From: a virus
Reading direction: 5' to 3' (one strand)
Length of the DNA stretch: 28,157 nt
Virus record (IMG/VR): IMGVR_UViG_3300007538_000127
Coordinates: 1-28,157 of that record
This document shows positions 11,219 through 21,094 of the stretch, piece by piece; position 1 is the stretch's first letter; the number at the start of each line of letters is the position of its first letter. The notes beneath the pieces are model-generated. The model worked only from the letters and a program-made list of their open reading frames with translations, was not told the origin of the DNA and did no database searches. The position numbers and the translations under genes are program-made.

Positions 11219-14062
11219 TCACTGGATATTCTTCATAAGGTGACCAACGATGACGGTTGGGCTAAGTACCATGTAAATAAGTACATCAACAGCACCGGGG
11301 TTAAGCGTCAACACAGGTGCATTACCATCAGGGAAAGCCCAATTACCACTGTAGCTAAGAGTACGACTACCAGTACCGTCTTGGGTAATAAAGATAGCAC
11401 CTGATTGCCCAGCTACTGCATTAGAGGGATTATCAAGCACACGATTACCACCAAGGGTTACGCTAAAGTAGTTACTATCATCAAAGTCCACAAGAATAGT
11501 AGCTGCATCTGTAAGTGCTGTTACACCACCACGTTGACCAGCAGTAAAGGTTTGTGTGACATCTGTCTTAGCAGTATCAGCGTCATACCCTTGAACAGTG
11601 ACACCAATATCAGCATCCTTAAGAATCGTAGCGTCGTACGCTTCAACAGTTACACCAATGTCTGCATCTTTAAGAATCGTCGCATCATAGGCTTCAACTG
11701 TAACGCCAATATCAGCATCTTTAAGAATAGTAGCATCATATGCTTCTACTGTTACACCAATATCACCATCAACAAGAATGGTATTACCAGCAGGTAGGTT
11801 AGCGTCATAAGCTTGAACGGTACTACCGATATCAGCAACAGTTACTGCATAGCTATCAACATAGTTCTTAGTGGCTGCATCTTGTGCACTAGATGGTTCA
11901 CCAACATTACTAATCTTATTCAGGTTAAGATCCAGTGTATCGTTAATACTGACGGAACCTGTGCTGTCAATAATGTCGTTACCGTTAAGATCCAAGTTGG
12001 TGTTAAGTTGTGCATCACCATTAGGAGCAATGGTAAGCTCAGACAAATCAAGCGGGATACTACCAGTAGTCAGTGTAATAGTGCTATTTTGTTGATCGAC
12101 AACAAAGAAATCACCAAGTTTAAACTTACCACTTTGATCAGTAATAGCAGCCCAAACCTTACCGTTATTACGTTCAACAACTTGTGCAGCTTCAACTGGT
12201 ACACCACCATTCTCCGGCAAAGCAGAGTAGTTAGTACCAGAGCCACAATACTCCATCGTATGATTGCTAGAAGAAATCATAGAACGAAGGTAGAAGCTAA
12301 CTGCAGCACCACTACTTACTGCACCATCCAGTCCAAGGTTCACTGAAACATCAGTTGGATCAGGACGAAGGATAGTAACATCCCAACCGGAACCATTAGC
12401 TGCTGCAGAAAGTACGGGATAAGTGACACCATTTACTTCCACGACCATATTATTTTGTGGACGTGTAGCAGAGCCATACCAACTAGCACCTGCAGTCGGA
12501 GTACCAATCGTAAAAGTAAGTGCCCCATCAGCTGCATTAGCAGTGGTCGTAGCCGTAAAGATTGCAGAGGTTGATTTACCATCAGCAATCAAGCCATAAC
12601 GACCAAAGTCTGTAGTAGAACCGGTGATGTTTGCTTGACCACCATTCAAGCACTTGAGATGGTAATGAGCAAAGAAGGCGAAACAACTTGTTGCTTGGCA
12701 ATAACCATTATTCGTAACAAGGATACCAGGGCCATCCAGACACACTTGTGAATAAGCATCACACACCATCGAACGAAGCGGGCTACTTGAGTTCACAACG
12801 GAACCATCCACAAGCATACCACCACCAGTAGGTTCAGAATCCGTATCACCAGCAGCACCACCTGCAGGGGTATTGGGGTTCAGATTACTGTTATCGATCT
12901 CGGAATCGGTAAAGCTAGTACAATTCTGGATGTACGGTGACTTGTAGATCATCGCATTAGGATAGAACGAAACGTTCCAACCTTGACTCGGCGGAAGACC
13001 ATAAGTACCATCAGGATCAATAGAACCTGCTGCACCCCTAATACCACTTGCTTTGACACCCATAAAGGTGATATTCTTGAGGTATGTACCGCTATTTACA
13101 CGGAACAGTGAGTTCTCTTGAGTAGCAGCGGTAGGATGTACGATACAACCACGGTAAGTAGTACCAACAATAGATACATCCTTTCTTGTGATGTCAATAG
13201 GTGCAATCTCTTGGTAGACACCAGGAGCAACTACAATAACACTACCATCACCATAGGTGTCATCAGCGTTAACTTGCGTGACCGCTGCTTTAATTGTCTT
13301 TTTAGGACGACTGATACGGTGACCGTCATTAGCATCATCACCACTTGATGCGTCTACATAGACAACCTTAGGTTGGGTAGTAAACGTACCACCGGATGTA
13401 ACACCAGTCCACTCACTACCATTCCAAATAGAAAGTGTAAGGTCAGCATTACTTTGCAACCACGTCTTACCTACACGCCAATCACTACCAGATGGTGTAG
13501 CAGTTTGGACTAGTGTATCGAAGTTAGTAAAAGTACGACCATCAATAGCTGCAGTACTGGCAATCTTATTATCAGCACTTGCCCACGTATCAGTGGAGTA
13601 GATAGCATCACTAAAGGTATTCCAATAGTAGTCCCTCAGGAAATCATAGATCTCTTGAGGTACTTCTTGGCAATTACCTTCTTGAATAGCATACCGAAGT
13701 TGTTCAAAGTTTTTATTCAGATCATCAGATCGAATAGCTGAACCTGGATTGAACAATGCTCGGATGTTATCAATGTTAGTAACACGACGAATCCGAACAT
13801 TATCAACAGTAGGTTCATCTGGGTTAACAGGTGTTGCAGGTGTAGGAGGTGCAGTACCTGTAAACTCTACAATAGTGGGGTTAGCATCTGTCAGTTGCCA
13901 AGGATATGTAGCATCATTTTGTGCAATTACGTCCCATTCTTTAGTTGTAACGTTCCAAAAGGAAACCTGGACTTCTGATTTAAAAAGGTACGGAAAGTCG
14001 AAAGAGAATTGTGTCTTTGATCCGTTACCTGCTTGAATTGTTTGTACGTCAGCACATGACAT
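11219..14062 (-). CDS. Tail fibre protein (T7 gp17-like N-terminus, beta-helix shaft, repeat-bearing C-terminus)
   Basis: This 947-residue protein is the main receptor-binding fibre. Residues 1 to about 150 match the T7 gp17 tail-attachment domain: a beta-rich start (TQFSFDFPYLFKSEVQVSFW), then VDNVRIRRVTNIDNIRALFN, PGSAIRSDDLNKNFEQLRYA and a helical end. From about 232 a pectin-lyase-like parallel beta-helix begins (VVYVDASSGDDANDGH, then SRPKKTIKAAVTQVNA, VIVVAPGVYQEIAPIDI) and runs to about 480. Residues near 750-830 hold tandem repeats with the unit AYDATILKDADIGVTVE. The C-terminus (FTAGQRGG, then VTLGGNRVLDNPSNAVAGQ) is a beta-rich tip module also frequent in marine phages. The gene lies between the gp16-like core protein (5-base gap) and the adhesin cassette, as in T7. 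Confidence 0.93.
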   Translation of the reverse strand: MSCADVQTIQAGNGSKTQFSFDFPYLFKSEVQVSFWNVTTKEWDVIAQNDATYPWQLTDANPTIVEFTGTAPPTPATPVNPDEPTVDNVRIRRVTNIDNIRALFNPGSAIRSDDLNKNFEQLRYAIQEGNCQEVPQEIYDFLRDYYWNTFSDAIYSTDTWASADNKIASTAAIDGRTFTNFDTLVQTATPSGSDWRVGKTWLQSNADLTLSIWNGSEWTGVTSGGTFTTQPKVVYVDASSGDDANDGHRISRPKKTIKAAVTQVNADDTYGDGSVIVVAPGVYQEIAPIDITRKDVSIVGTTYRGCIVHPTAATQENSLFRVNSGTYLKNITFMGVKASGIRGAAGSIDPDGTYGLPPSQGWNVSFYPNAMIYKSPYIQNCTSFTDSEIDNSNLNPNTPAGGAAGDTDSEPTGGGMLVDGSVVNSSSPLRSMVCDAYSQVCLDGPGILVTNNGYCQATSCFAFFAHYHLKCLNGGQANITGSTTDFGRYGLIADGKSTSAIFTATTTANAADGALTFTIGTPTAGASWYGSATRPQNNMVVEVNGVTYPVLSAAANGSGWDVTILRPDPTDVSVNLGLDGAVSSGAAVSFYLRSMISSSNHTMEYCGSGTNYSALPENGGVPVEAAQVVERNNGKVWAAITDQSGKFKLGDFFVVDQQNSTITLTTGSIPLDLSELTIAPNGDAQLNTNLDLNGNDIIDSTGSVSINDTLDLNLNKISNVGEPSSAQDAATKNYVDSYAVTVADIGSTVQAYDANLPAGNTILVDGDIGVTVEAYDATILKDADIGVTVEAYDATILKDADIGVTVEAYDATILKDADIGVTVQGYDADTAKTDVTQTFTAGQRGGVTALTDAATILVDFDDSNYFSVTLGGNRVLDNPSNAVAGQSGAIFITQDGTGSRTLSYSGNWAFPDGNAPVLTLNPGAVDVLIYMVLSPTVIVGHLMKNIQ
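11615..11767 (-). repeat. Three in-frame 51-bp tandem repeats in the tail fibre gene
   Basis: Units 11615-11665, 11666-11716 and 11717-11767 each encode the same 17 residues (AYDATILK-DADIGVTVE phase); only the final Ala of the third unit, in this register, is Gly. Degenerate copies flank the array (11564-11614 and about 11768-11840). Between units 1 and 2 all ten base differences are at third codon positions and silent. Between units 2 and 3 six of seven differences are silent. Confidence 0.9.
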
Positions 14063-14067
14063 GATTG

Positions 14068-17000
14068 TTACTTACGAATAGAAAGAGCAGGGTTAAGTGT
14101 TTCACCAGCGATATTAGCTTCTTCGATCAGATCTCGCTCCATTTGACGGGCTTCAATTTGACCGAGCATTTCAGCATTCATTTCAGCATAGGCTAGTTGT
14201 TCTGCAGCACGTCGTGCATCAGACAGCCTAGTATAAAGATCATGCCACTTTTTAATTGATACTTCATCTGACTTCAAACCACGCATACGTGCTTCACGCA
14301 GTTTAGCAATGCTGTTCCAATTACCAGCATCACGCATAATAGCACGGATCTCTTCTTTGAAGAAACCACTTGTACCCATCAGACGGAACAGTTCAGAACG
14401 CTCATTGGCTTTCAACTTAACACCATCTTTAGAACGGAAGGTAGTGTTAATATCGAACTCCATCTCCTGCAGGAACCGCTCTTCAGGTGATTGCTCAGCG
14501 TGTACCTTGATCGGACTGTAAGCATTCCAGATACGTTGCAGAAGACCATAACCATTAGCTTTCTCACCAGTCACCGGGCTGTAAACATAAGGGTGACGAT
14601 TAGAAGGATCAAGGAAGCTATTACGGTTACCAAGCAAAGAAAGGAAGTCATTATCTACTTCCATCAAACCTTCAGTGATAATACGAGACCACTCAGCACG
14701 TTGACCAGCCAAAGGACCAAGACTATTAACAAATCCAGCACCCCAACGAGTCAATGCACCTTCGTTACCACTTACAATATCAAGCAAAGGTTTAACAGTA
14801 GAAAGAGCAGTACGATCAGTAATAGAAGCACCAATAACAAAGGCTACCTTTTCAAACAAACGTTCAGTAGCAGCTTCACCAAGCATATCAAAGTTATCAG
14901 CGATGTTAGCTACAAGTGCTATAGCATCAGCAAGGGGTCCCAGAGCTTCATAGCTATACCACTTACCATCAAGACCTTTGATATGACGAGGTTTCCAATT
15001 AGAGTTCTTTACTCGTGCACGTTGAATTTCTTTGTCGTAGATACCATCACCAGTAAGGCGATCATTCAAAACAAGACCAATAGCTCCAGTCACAGCGATA
15101 CCACCAAGTGCTTTACGCCCCCTTGTGGTGTACTTAAGATCAGCAAGTTTGTTTTGCTTAGCAATCGTATCAAGTTCCTCTACATTGATATTACGTGCTC
15201 GGAGAAGTTCATCTACACGTGCTTCATTTACAAAAAGATCCTCTAGTTTAACGTAAGCTAGTTCGTTAACATCACGTTGGAATGGCATCCACGGTCCATA
15301 TTTACCACCCATATCAATGAGGTTCATACCAGTGATAGGGAACATCATAAAGGGACGCAAACCAGGTACGGTATTAATAAGACTTGAGATACCTTTAGCA
15401 AGATTACTATCAATGTTCAGTGCCATCTCATCCGTGGCATACTTAACAGCTTCATCCTTCAGCAAACCATCAGCGCCAAACATCTCAGCGTAGTACTTAT
15501 CAGCAATGGGCTTAACAGCTTCCTTAGAGATTGGTTGTCCTGAGGAAACTAGCTCATCCATAGCTCTGAATCGTGCTTCAGCTGCAGCATTAAATACCCC
15601 AGTAAAGCCATCAGTAGCTGTCATAGCATTAACACCAAACCGCAACACTGGATCCTTACCAAGATCATTCAACATCTCTATTTGATTGACGAGATATTGA
15701 AGACCATGATTACCTTCTGCTGCCTGACGGTTAGCTGACATCTTAAGGAACTCCATCTCACGTTCTTGAGACAGGATAAAATCAAGACGTGTACCAGAAC
15801 GTACTGAATTGGGTTCCTTTGAAGCACGCATAAATACATCACCAGCATACGGTAATGCTTTCTTCAGTGTATCCCCAACAGAGCTGTATGCGATCCAACC
15901 ACGTTGCATTGCTTTGAAATCCAAAGACATTGCAGCACCAGCAAAGTGTGAAATTGGTTGAGAAATGATTCCACCAAAGTTACCAACCAATGCTTCAATA
16001 GGAGTCTTAAACGCAGACAACATATTATTGAAGATGTTAGACCACACTCCAGCAACTAACTTATTCTGGACATCAGGGTTTAGGTTAATAATACCTTTAC
16101 CAAGATCACCCGTCATCTCAAAGATCCACTTATTCATCTTAACAATGGTATCAACATCACCATTGGTAATTTCATAAGCAAACAGAAACTCATCCATCAA
16201 ACGAGGTTGGTTGAATGAGATTTGCCTCAAGGTATCAGCAAAACGTTGAGAATCTTGGAAGATCTTTTGTGCTACATCACCAGCTCCTTCAACAGTAGCA
16301 AGGTTATAGCCTTCAATATTCCTGAATCCATTTTGTACAAGTTGGATCAGGTTAGCTTTACGGTTCTTGTAGTATTTAGCAGATCCAGATAATTGAGTGA
16401 CATATTGCATCAAATCAATTACCTTTTCTTGAGCCGCTTCAACAGCAGACGTACCTTCCATTAGACGTGCACCTTCTGAAAGGTCAGAGATACGCCCAGA
16501 AAGCGACCCAGCAAGCAATGCCTGGGCACGTCCTACATCCATACTGGTGAGGTCACTACCAAAGCCCCTGAGCGCCCTGGCAGCCATAGCAAAGCCTTCC
16601 TCTACCATTACCTCTTTACCATCAGCATCCCTTGTAATGAATGGTTCAAGGACTTGACGGACATCTGCCTTACTCATCCGTGGATCAAACAGTTGGATAG
16701 CTAGGTCTTCATTGGCGTCAATAACGTCATCAAAGGTAACCTTCCAACCATCACCTTCCATACCAACACGTCCAGCTTGCTTCAGTTGATCAGCAAGACC
16801 AATAACAATGTCTTGAGCATTGTCACCACTCTTAAGCGCATACTTAAGAGCAGGTTCAGAAAGCATATTACCAAGACGACCGTATACAGTATCAAGGTTC
16901 TTAGCAATACGAGCTTGGTCGATAGAAGCACCTACCACACCAAAGTCGTCAACAGTACGTACACCAAGTTCAGTGTAGTCAAACACATCATGGATACCTT

Positions 17001-17949
17001 TAAGTGGTACATCCATCATGGGGTTTTCTGAGAGGTTATAGTAACCTAACTCATCCAAAGCCTCTTCTTGTTTAATAACTGCTGCAGTAATAGCATCTTC
17101 AGGATCACCAGTTGAAGGCTTAGGTGCATTAGCTTCAAGCCATGCCCGTGCTTGGGGAGTCTCACCAACAAGTTTATTAGACTTGCGGAGGCTACTACCA
17201 AGATTAGACAAGGAAGCAGCAAACTTAACTACACCCTCTGCGACACCTGTAAAGACACCAAGACCCATATCTTCGTAGATATTCTTCTTACGCTTCAGGT
17301 CCGGTGGCTCATCTTTCAAAGTAGCAAGTGAATCAGGAATGAAGTCCCACGTTTCTGGGAAGCTTTGCTTAAGAGTACCTGTGATGTTGTCTTCAGTATA
17401 TTCACTACTGACCGCACCAACAGCAACACCAGCACCTAATTCAATACCTAAAGTACTAGCAGCTTTAACAAAAGCATTATTACCTAAAGACCAACCAACT
17501 CGTGAATGTGCTGCGGTACCACCCTTCATCCCAAGCTTACTAAGGATAATCGTAGGTGCTACAACGGATGCAATCTCACGAAGAGCTTGGAGGTGTTTAG
17601 TTTGAAATTCAGGTACCTTTGGGACACTAACACCAGGAATTTTATTAATTAGATCAACACCAAAATCAACAAGACCAGCGGGAACTGAAAGTCCACCTTC
17701 TACGACTTGTCGTGCAGCATCACCTAAATCATAACCCGGATCAAACGGGGTTTGTTGCTCTGCCGTAGCAGGTTGCATGGGTTGAGCTTGTCCAGGTTGT
17801 CCTCCCGTAGGAGTAGTTGGAGCCATTTGAGCGGCTTGAGCAGCAGCCTCTTCAGCTTGCCGCTCAAGTTCCATCTGGGCTTGTGCTTCCGCAGATAGTT
17901 CCATCTCACCTGGATCAACCCTAAACATCTCTGTAGGATCGTATTCCAT
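14068..17949 (-). CDS. Internal virion protein C (T7 gp16-like, 1293 aa)
   Basis: Its size (1293 residues; T7 gp16 is 1318) and place before the fibre gene identify this as the largest internal core protein, ejected into the cell ahead of the DNA. Residues 1-75 are Ala/Gln/Pro-rich and low in complexity (EAQAQMELERQAEEAAAQAA). Residues 80-200 carry hydrophobic segments (GLSVPAGLVDFGVDLINK, VVAPTIILSKLGMKGGTA). The remainder is helical, with a conserved-looking middle (TVPGLRPFMMFPITGMNLID) and a long charged C-terminus. Unlike T7 gp16, no lytic transglycosylase motif is visible here; that domain is on the preceding gene. The gap to the preceding gene is 10 bases and no Shine-Dalgarno sequence is seen. 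Identity rests on size, order and composition. Confidence 0.85.
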   Translation of the reverse strand: MEYDPTEMFRVDPGEMELSAEAQAQMELERQAEEAAAQAAQMAPTTPTGGQPGQAQPMQPATAEQQTPFDPGYDLGDAARQVVEGGLSVPAGLVDFGVDLINKIPGVSVPKVPEFQTKHLQALREIASVVAPTIILSKLGMKGGTAAHSRVGWSLGNNAFVKAASTLGIELGAGVAVGAVSSEYTEDNITGTLKQSFPETWDFIPDSLATLKDEPPDLKRKKNIYEDMGLGVFTGVAEGVVKFAASLSNLGSSLRKSNKLVGETPQARAWLEANAPKPSTGDPEDAITAAVIKQEEALDELGYYNLSENPMMDVPLKGIHDVFDYTELGVRTVDDFGVVGASIDQARIAKNLDTVYGRLGNMLSEPALKYALKSGDNAQDIVIGLADQLKQAGRVGMEGDGWKVTFDDVIDANEDLAIQLFDPRMSKADVRQVLEPFITRDADGKEVMVEEGFAMAARALRGFGSDLTSMDVGRAQALLAGSLSGRISDLSEGARLMEGTSAVEAAQEKVIDLMQYVTQLSGSAKYYKNRKANLIQLVQNGFRNIEGYNLATVEGAGDVAQKIFQDSQRFADTLRQISFNQPRLMDEFLFAYEITNGDVDTIVKMNKWIFEMTGDLGKGIINLNPDVQNKLVAGVWSNIFNNMLSAFKTPIEALVGNFGGIISQPISHFAGAAMSLDFKAMQRGWIAYSSVGDTLKKALPYAGDVFMRASKEPNSVRSGTRLDFILSQEREMEFLKMSANRQAAEGNHGLQYLVNQIEMLNDLGKDPVLRFGVNAMTATDGFTGVFNAAAEARFRAMDELVSSGQPISKEAVKPIADKYYAEMFGADGLLKDEAVKYATDEMALNIDSNLAKGISSLINTVPGLRPFMMFPITGMNLIDMGGKYGPWMPFQRDVNELAYVKLEDLFVNEARVDELLRARNINVEELDTIAKQNKLADLKYTTRGRKALGGIAVTGAIGLVLNDRLTGDGIYDKEIQRARVKNSNWKPRHIKGLDGKWYSYEALGPLADAIALVANIADNFDMLGEAATERLFEKVAFVIGASITDRTALSTVKPLLDIVSGNEGALTRWGAGFVNSLGPLAGQRAEWSRIITEGLMEVDNDFLSLLGNRNSFLDPSNRHPYVYSPVTGEKANGYGLLQRIWNAYSPIKVHAEQSPEERFLQEMEFDINTTFRSKDGVKLKANERSELFRLMGTSGFFKEEIRAIMRDAGNWNSIAKLREARMRGLKSDEVSIKKWHDLYTRLSDARRAAEQLAYAEMNAEMLGQIEARQMERDLIEEANIAGETLNPALSIRK

Positions 17950-17959
17950 AGTTAGTTAG

Positions 17960-20900
17960 TTAAGATTGAAATTGACTAGCAATTCGACGACGCAGTGAAT
18001 CATAATAAGCGTAAGGAGTCATATCCTTACTACCCCGTGGGGCTGGACGTAGGAAGTCAATAGAAGCAATGGTTCCGTCTGCACTGACAACTCTACCAGT
18101 GCCACCCTGCTGACCAATAATTTGACCAGTTCTCACCATTTGACCTGGGCGTAGATTAGGCTTACTAGCAAGGTGCGCGTAAAGGACATCTACTTTTTCA
18201 TTAGTCGCCGGGTCAATAGATTCGATAACAACGTAGTTACCGTAACCCTTACCTGGACCACCTTGGAAGCTAATATCTTTTACAACACCTGAAAGAACAG
18301 CTGGGAATTGCTTGTCCTCAAAGAAAAGATCCAATCCAGGTTGACCAGTGTCAAAGGTAACCGAAGATACGTTAGGTGCAAAAGATTGGAGTGGACGCAT
18401 CGGGGTAGTTTGCAACGAAGCCTGCTCCATTGGAGAACCAGAACGCATCATCTCAGGACGGTTAAGGGCTTGTGCGCCACCACCGTACTTATACATTGCC
18501 TTAGCGAACTTCTTACCGTGGTTCAACATCTCAGTCTTTATTGGTCCATCAGGAAGCTCACCACGGAGGTAAGCATCATAGTTACCTGGACCTGCGTTAT
18601 ATGCCATAGCAGCTGCTACAGGATCCTTATACTTATTCAAAAGACCTGAGTAGTATTGAGCACCGTAATTGATATTAGCTTGAGGATCTCTCCAGTTTTG
18701 TTGAGCAAAGAATTGCGGATGGGCAGCTCGGTTGATCTGCATCACACCAAATGACGACCCATTATAGCTGGGGATGTTAGGATTAAAACCACTCTCAATC
18801 TCCGCCAAAGCAGCAATGAATGAAGGATTAACACCAGTAGCTTGTGCCGCCTGTTGGATCATAGGACCCATGTTATTGGGGATAATACTTGGGTTGAAAG
18901 TATTAGCCGTACCAAGAGCACGTGTCGAACGCTCAGGACTTGGGTTCTTATAAAGTAGCCTCTGGAAAGTAGGACTAACACCAGAGCCTGTACTAGCCAA
19001 AGACGGGGGAGGTTGAAGAGGTGGAAGACCAAGTGCTTGGAATTGACGGTTAATAATAACCATTGGGTCCAACCCATTAGACATACCAGCAACAGCAAGT
19101 ACGTCTTGAGGGATAGTGAATCCAGGTTTACCGTAACCTTCAATAATAGCTGGAGCTTCTTCCGCTGTAATAATGGCATTCTTTGTGGAGATTGTTTTCT
19201 CCAAACCATTATTACGGATGTTCTGCTTTAGCTCCGTATAACGCCGGTTAGCCCTTTCTAAAGCAGAAAGACTACCTTTGTTAAGATTAGGGAATTGAGC
19301 AGAACCACCAGGAGCATCTGGTTTACGGAACCACTGGCTATTAGGATCTCGTGCACCTGCTTTTACCTCAGCATCCAAAGCTTGACCAACAGTTGTTGCA
19401 GCTTGATCAAATGGCATACCACCGGCTACAGCTTGATCAACACGCTTACGGTACTCAGCCCGCATACGTTCTTGAAGGAAGACACTAGAAGGTGTGTTTG
19501 GTTTGTTGGTACCAAAGGATGTAACACCATTAGCAGTAGCCTTAAAGGCTTCAGCAGTCTCCTTGTAAATACCACTATTGTACCGTGCTTCCTGGGCTTG
19601 GTAACGTTGAGCCATTACCTTACCAACATTAGGATCCAACGCAAAGGCAGCATCTACAGCTTCCCTTGTGACAAGACCATCAGGGATAGCTTCTAGCTTC
19701 TTAACTGCTTCAATCTTTTGAATTGCTTCAGTTGTATGAGAAGATTGGAATTTAATGACTTCTGGTGGTACTCTACCATCATGATTCTCAACAAAGTACT
19801 TGACAGCTGCATCCGCATTTGCTTGAGTTGGCTCTGCAATAAGACCGCCCATGATACGCTTTGTATCTTTAGCAAACTCAATGTTGTCTAGGGTAAGCTC
19901 ACGACGCTCATACTCAATCTGTGACTTAGTACGAGCCTCCTGCATAGCAGTCCAACGATTTGGCCACTCTTCTTTGAAAGTTTTACCATTACCTTTGAGG
20001 TCCAAGTTACCAAGGTCATCCATGGAGTAACGGAAGTTACCGTCGCTATCACGCTCAACCGAGAACCCCGCATACTTATCAAGTGCTCCAGCATAACCAA
20101 GGTGAGGTAGAGCGGCTAACTGGCGGAAACCTGTAGGACCATACGTATTCAAGCCATCAACATTGTTCCGAATAGTACCCAGAATCAAATCTTCATTCTG
20201 GAAGTTGATGTCCTCTCGTTGGAGTTTAGAAGCCTGTGCTTGTCGTGAAAGAAGGTGCTCATTAGCTGCCTTCAAACCAGGCATCAAGAATTGATCATCA
20301 AGACCAACAAGATTAGCTTTTTGAAGTAGTGTCCTCAATGCAAACGTACCAGCAATACCCATGATTTCTGGGTTACGCTGAGCTTGAGAAATAGGAACCT
20401 CTTGCCCCTTATAGCGAACAGTAATACCAGAGTTGATTACTGCGTCAAGTGCTATAGAGTATTGATTGGTGAGTACAAAGGTAGCGTTACCTTTATTGGA
20501 GAAGTGCGTAAGTGCAGGGTTCCCGATCTTAGCCTTTGCACTGGACAAGGGATCAGCAGTACCTGTCGCCTCTTGTTCAGTAACAGCTGCATTGTAAAGC
20601 TCACCACTTTGTAGCAGTTTAGCCTCATTATCCTTATACCAAGTCTCTTTGGTATAATCAGGGTTTACTGCAGCAGAGATGTATGAAGCATAAATCTCTC
20701 GCTTTTCGTTGGTTAGTGCAATCTCTTGTGTAGCTTTAGCTGCGGTTTGACTGAGACCAGCCAGACTGCCAAAGATTTGTTGAGCAGCCTCTTGATTAAC
20801 CCTAGCTTGGTTTTGTTCGGTTTGAGCTTTAAGTTGTTCCTCAAGCTGTTCAGCTTTTAGATTCTGCTGTTGAATCTCAAAGTTACGTTGCTCTTGCTGT

Positions 20901-21094
20901 CGTTGATACTCAGCATTATCTCGTAAAGCCTTTAGATTGGTCAGACCTTGTTGCAACTCAGCCTGACGATTCCTCTCCATATTATCGACAATACGGGCTG
21001 TCTCTTCCCGCATCCGAGTGATCTCAGCTGTACTCAGTTGGAGAGGACGGAAACTAGAGTCAGGTCGTGTTGGGTTGTGTGTTAGTCTAGCCAT
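17960..21094 (-). CDS. Internal virion protein B with lytic transglycosylase and degenerate M23 domains (1044 aa)
   Basis: Residues 1 to about 120 are a Gln/Glu-rich coiled coil. A long helical region follows. An SLT-type lytic transglycosylase domain lies at about 745-870: FIAALAEIESGFNPNIP with catalytic Glu767, FGVMQINRAAHPQFF, and AMAYNAGPGNYDAYL. A lysostaphin-like M23 fold closes the protein (about 920-1025): GQPGLDLFF, GPGKGYGNYVVIE, YAHLASKPNLRPGQMVRTGQ and TIASIDFLRP. The first zinc His is Gln in GQPGLD and the final H-x-H is absent, so it is probably not a peptidase. The protein should cut peptidoglycan during DNA ejection. It starts 8 bases inside the gp14-like gene. By order it corresponds to T7 gp15, but it carries the activity that T7 has on gp16. 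Confidence 0.9.
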   Translation of the reverse strand: MARLTHNPTRPDSSFRPLQLSTAEITRMREETARIVDNMERNRQAELQQGLTNLKALRDNAEYQRQQEQRNFEIQQQNLKAEQLEEQLKAQTEQNQARVNQEAAQQIFGSLAGLSQTAAKATQEIALTNEKREIYASYISAAVNPDYTKETWYKDNEAKLLQSGELYNAAVTEQEATGTADPLSSAKAKIGNPALTHFSNKGNATFVLTNQYSIALDAVINSGITVRYKGQEVPISQAQRNPEIMGIAGTFALRTLLQKANLVGLDDQFLMPGLKAANEHLLSRQAQASKLQREDINFQNEDLILGTIRNNVDGLNTYGPTGFRQLAALPHLGYAGALDKYAGFSVERDSDGNFRYSMDDLGNLDLKGNGKTFKEEWPNRWTAMQEARTKSQIEYERRELTLDNIEFAKDTKRIMGGLIAEPTQANADAAVKYFVENHDGRVPPEVIKFQSSHTTEAIQKIEAVKKLEAIPDGLVTREAVDAAFALDPNVGKVMAQRYQAQEARYNSGIYKETAEAFKATANGVTSFGTNKPNTPSSVFLQERMRAEYRKRVDQAVAGGMPFDQAATTVGQALDAEVKAGARDPNSQWFRKPDAPGGSAQFPNLNKGSLSALERANRRYTELKQNIRNNGLEKTISTKNAIITAEEAPAIIEGYGKPGFTIPQDVLAVAGMSNGLDPMVIINRQFQALGLPPLQPPPSLASTGSGVSPTFQRLLYKNPSPERSTRALGTANTFNPSIIPNNMGPMIQQAAQATGVNPSFIAALAEIESGFNPNIPSYNGSSFGVMQINRAAHPQFFAQQNWRDPQANINYGAQYYSGLLNKYKDPVAAAMAYNAGPGNYDAYLRGELPDGPIKTEMLNHGKKFAKAMYKYGGGAQALNRPEMMRSGSPMEQASLQTTPMRPLQSFAPNVSSVTFDTGQPGLDLFFEDKQFPAVLSGVVKDISFQGGPGKGYGNYVVIESIDPATNEKVDVLYAHLASKPNLRPGQMVRTGQIIGQQGGTGRVVSADGTIASIDFLRPAPRGSKDMTPYAYYDSLRRRIASQFQS

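Noticed and set aside
11405-12346. Plus-strand frames with repeated Asn/Ile/Cys/Tyr stretches
   Set aside because: They are antisense to the tail fibre gene; the apparent repeats are reflections of the minus-strand fibre repeats.
14491-15246. Plus-strand 251-residue open frame
   Set aside because: It is antisense to the gp16-like gene, with low-quality composition (many Ser, Thr, Ile, Lys) and no recognisable motif.
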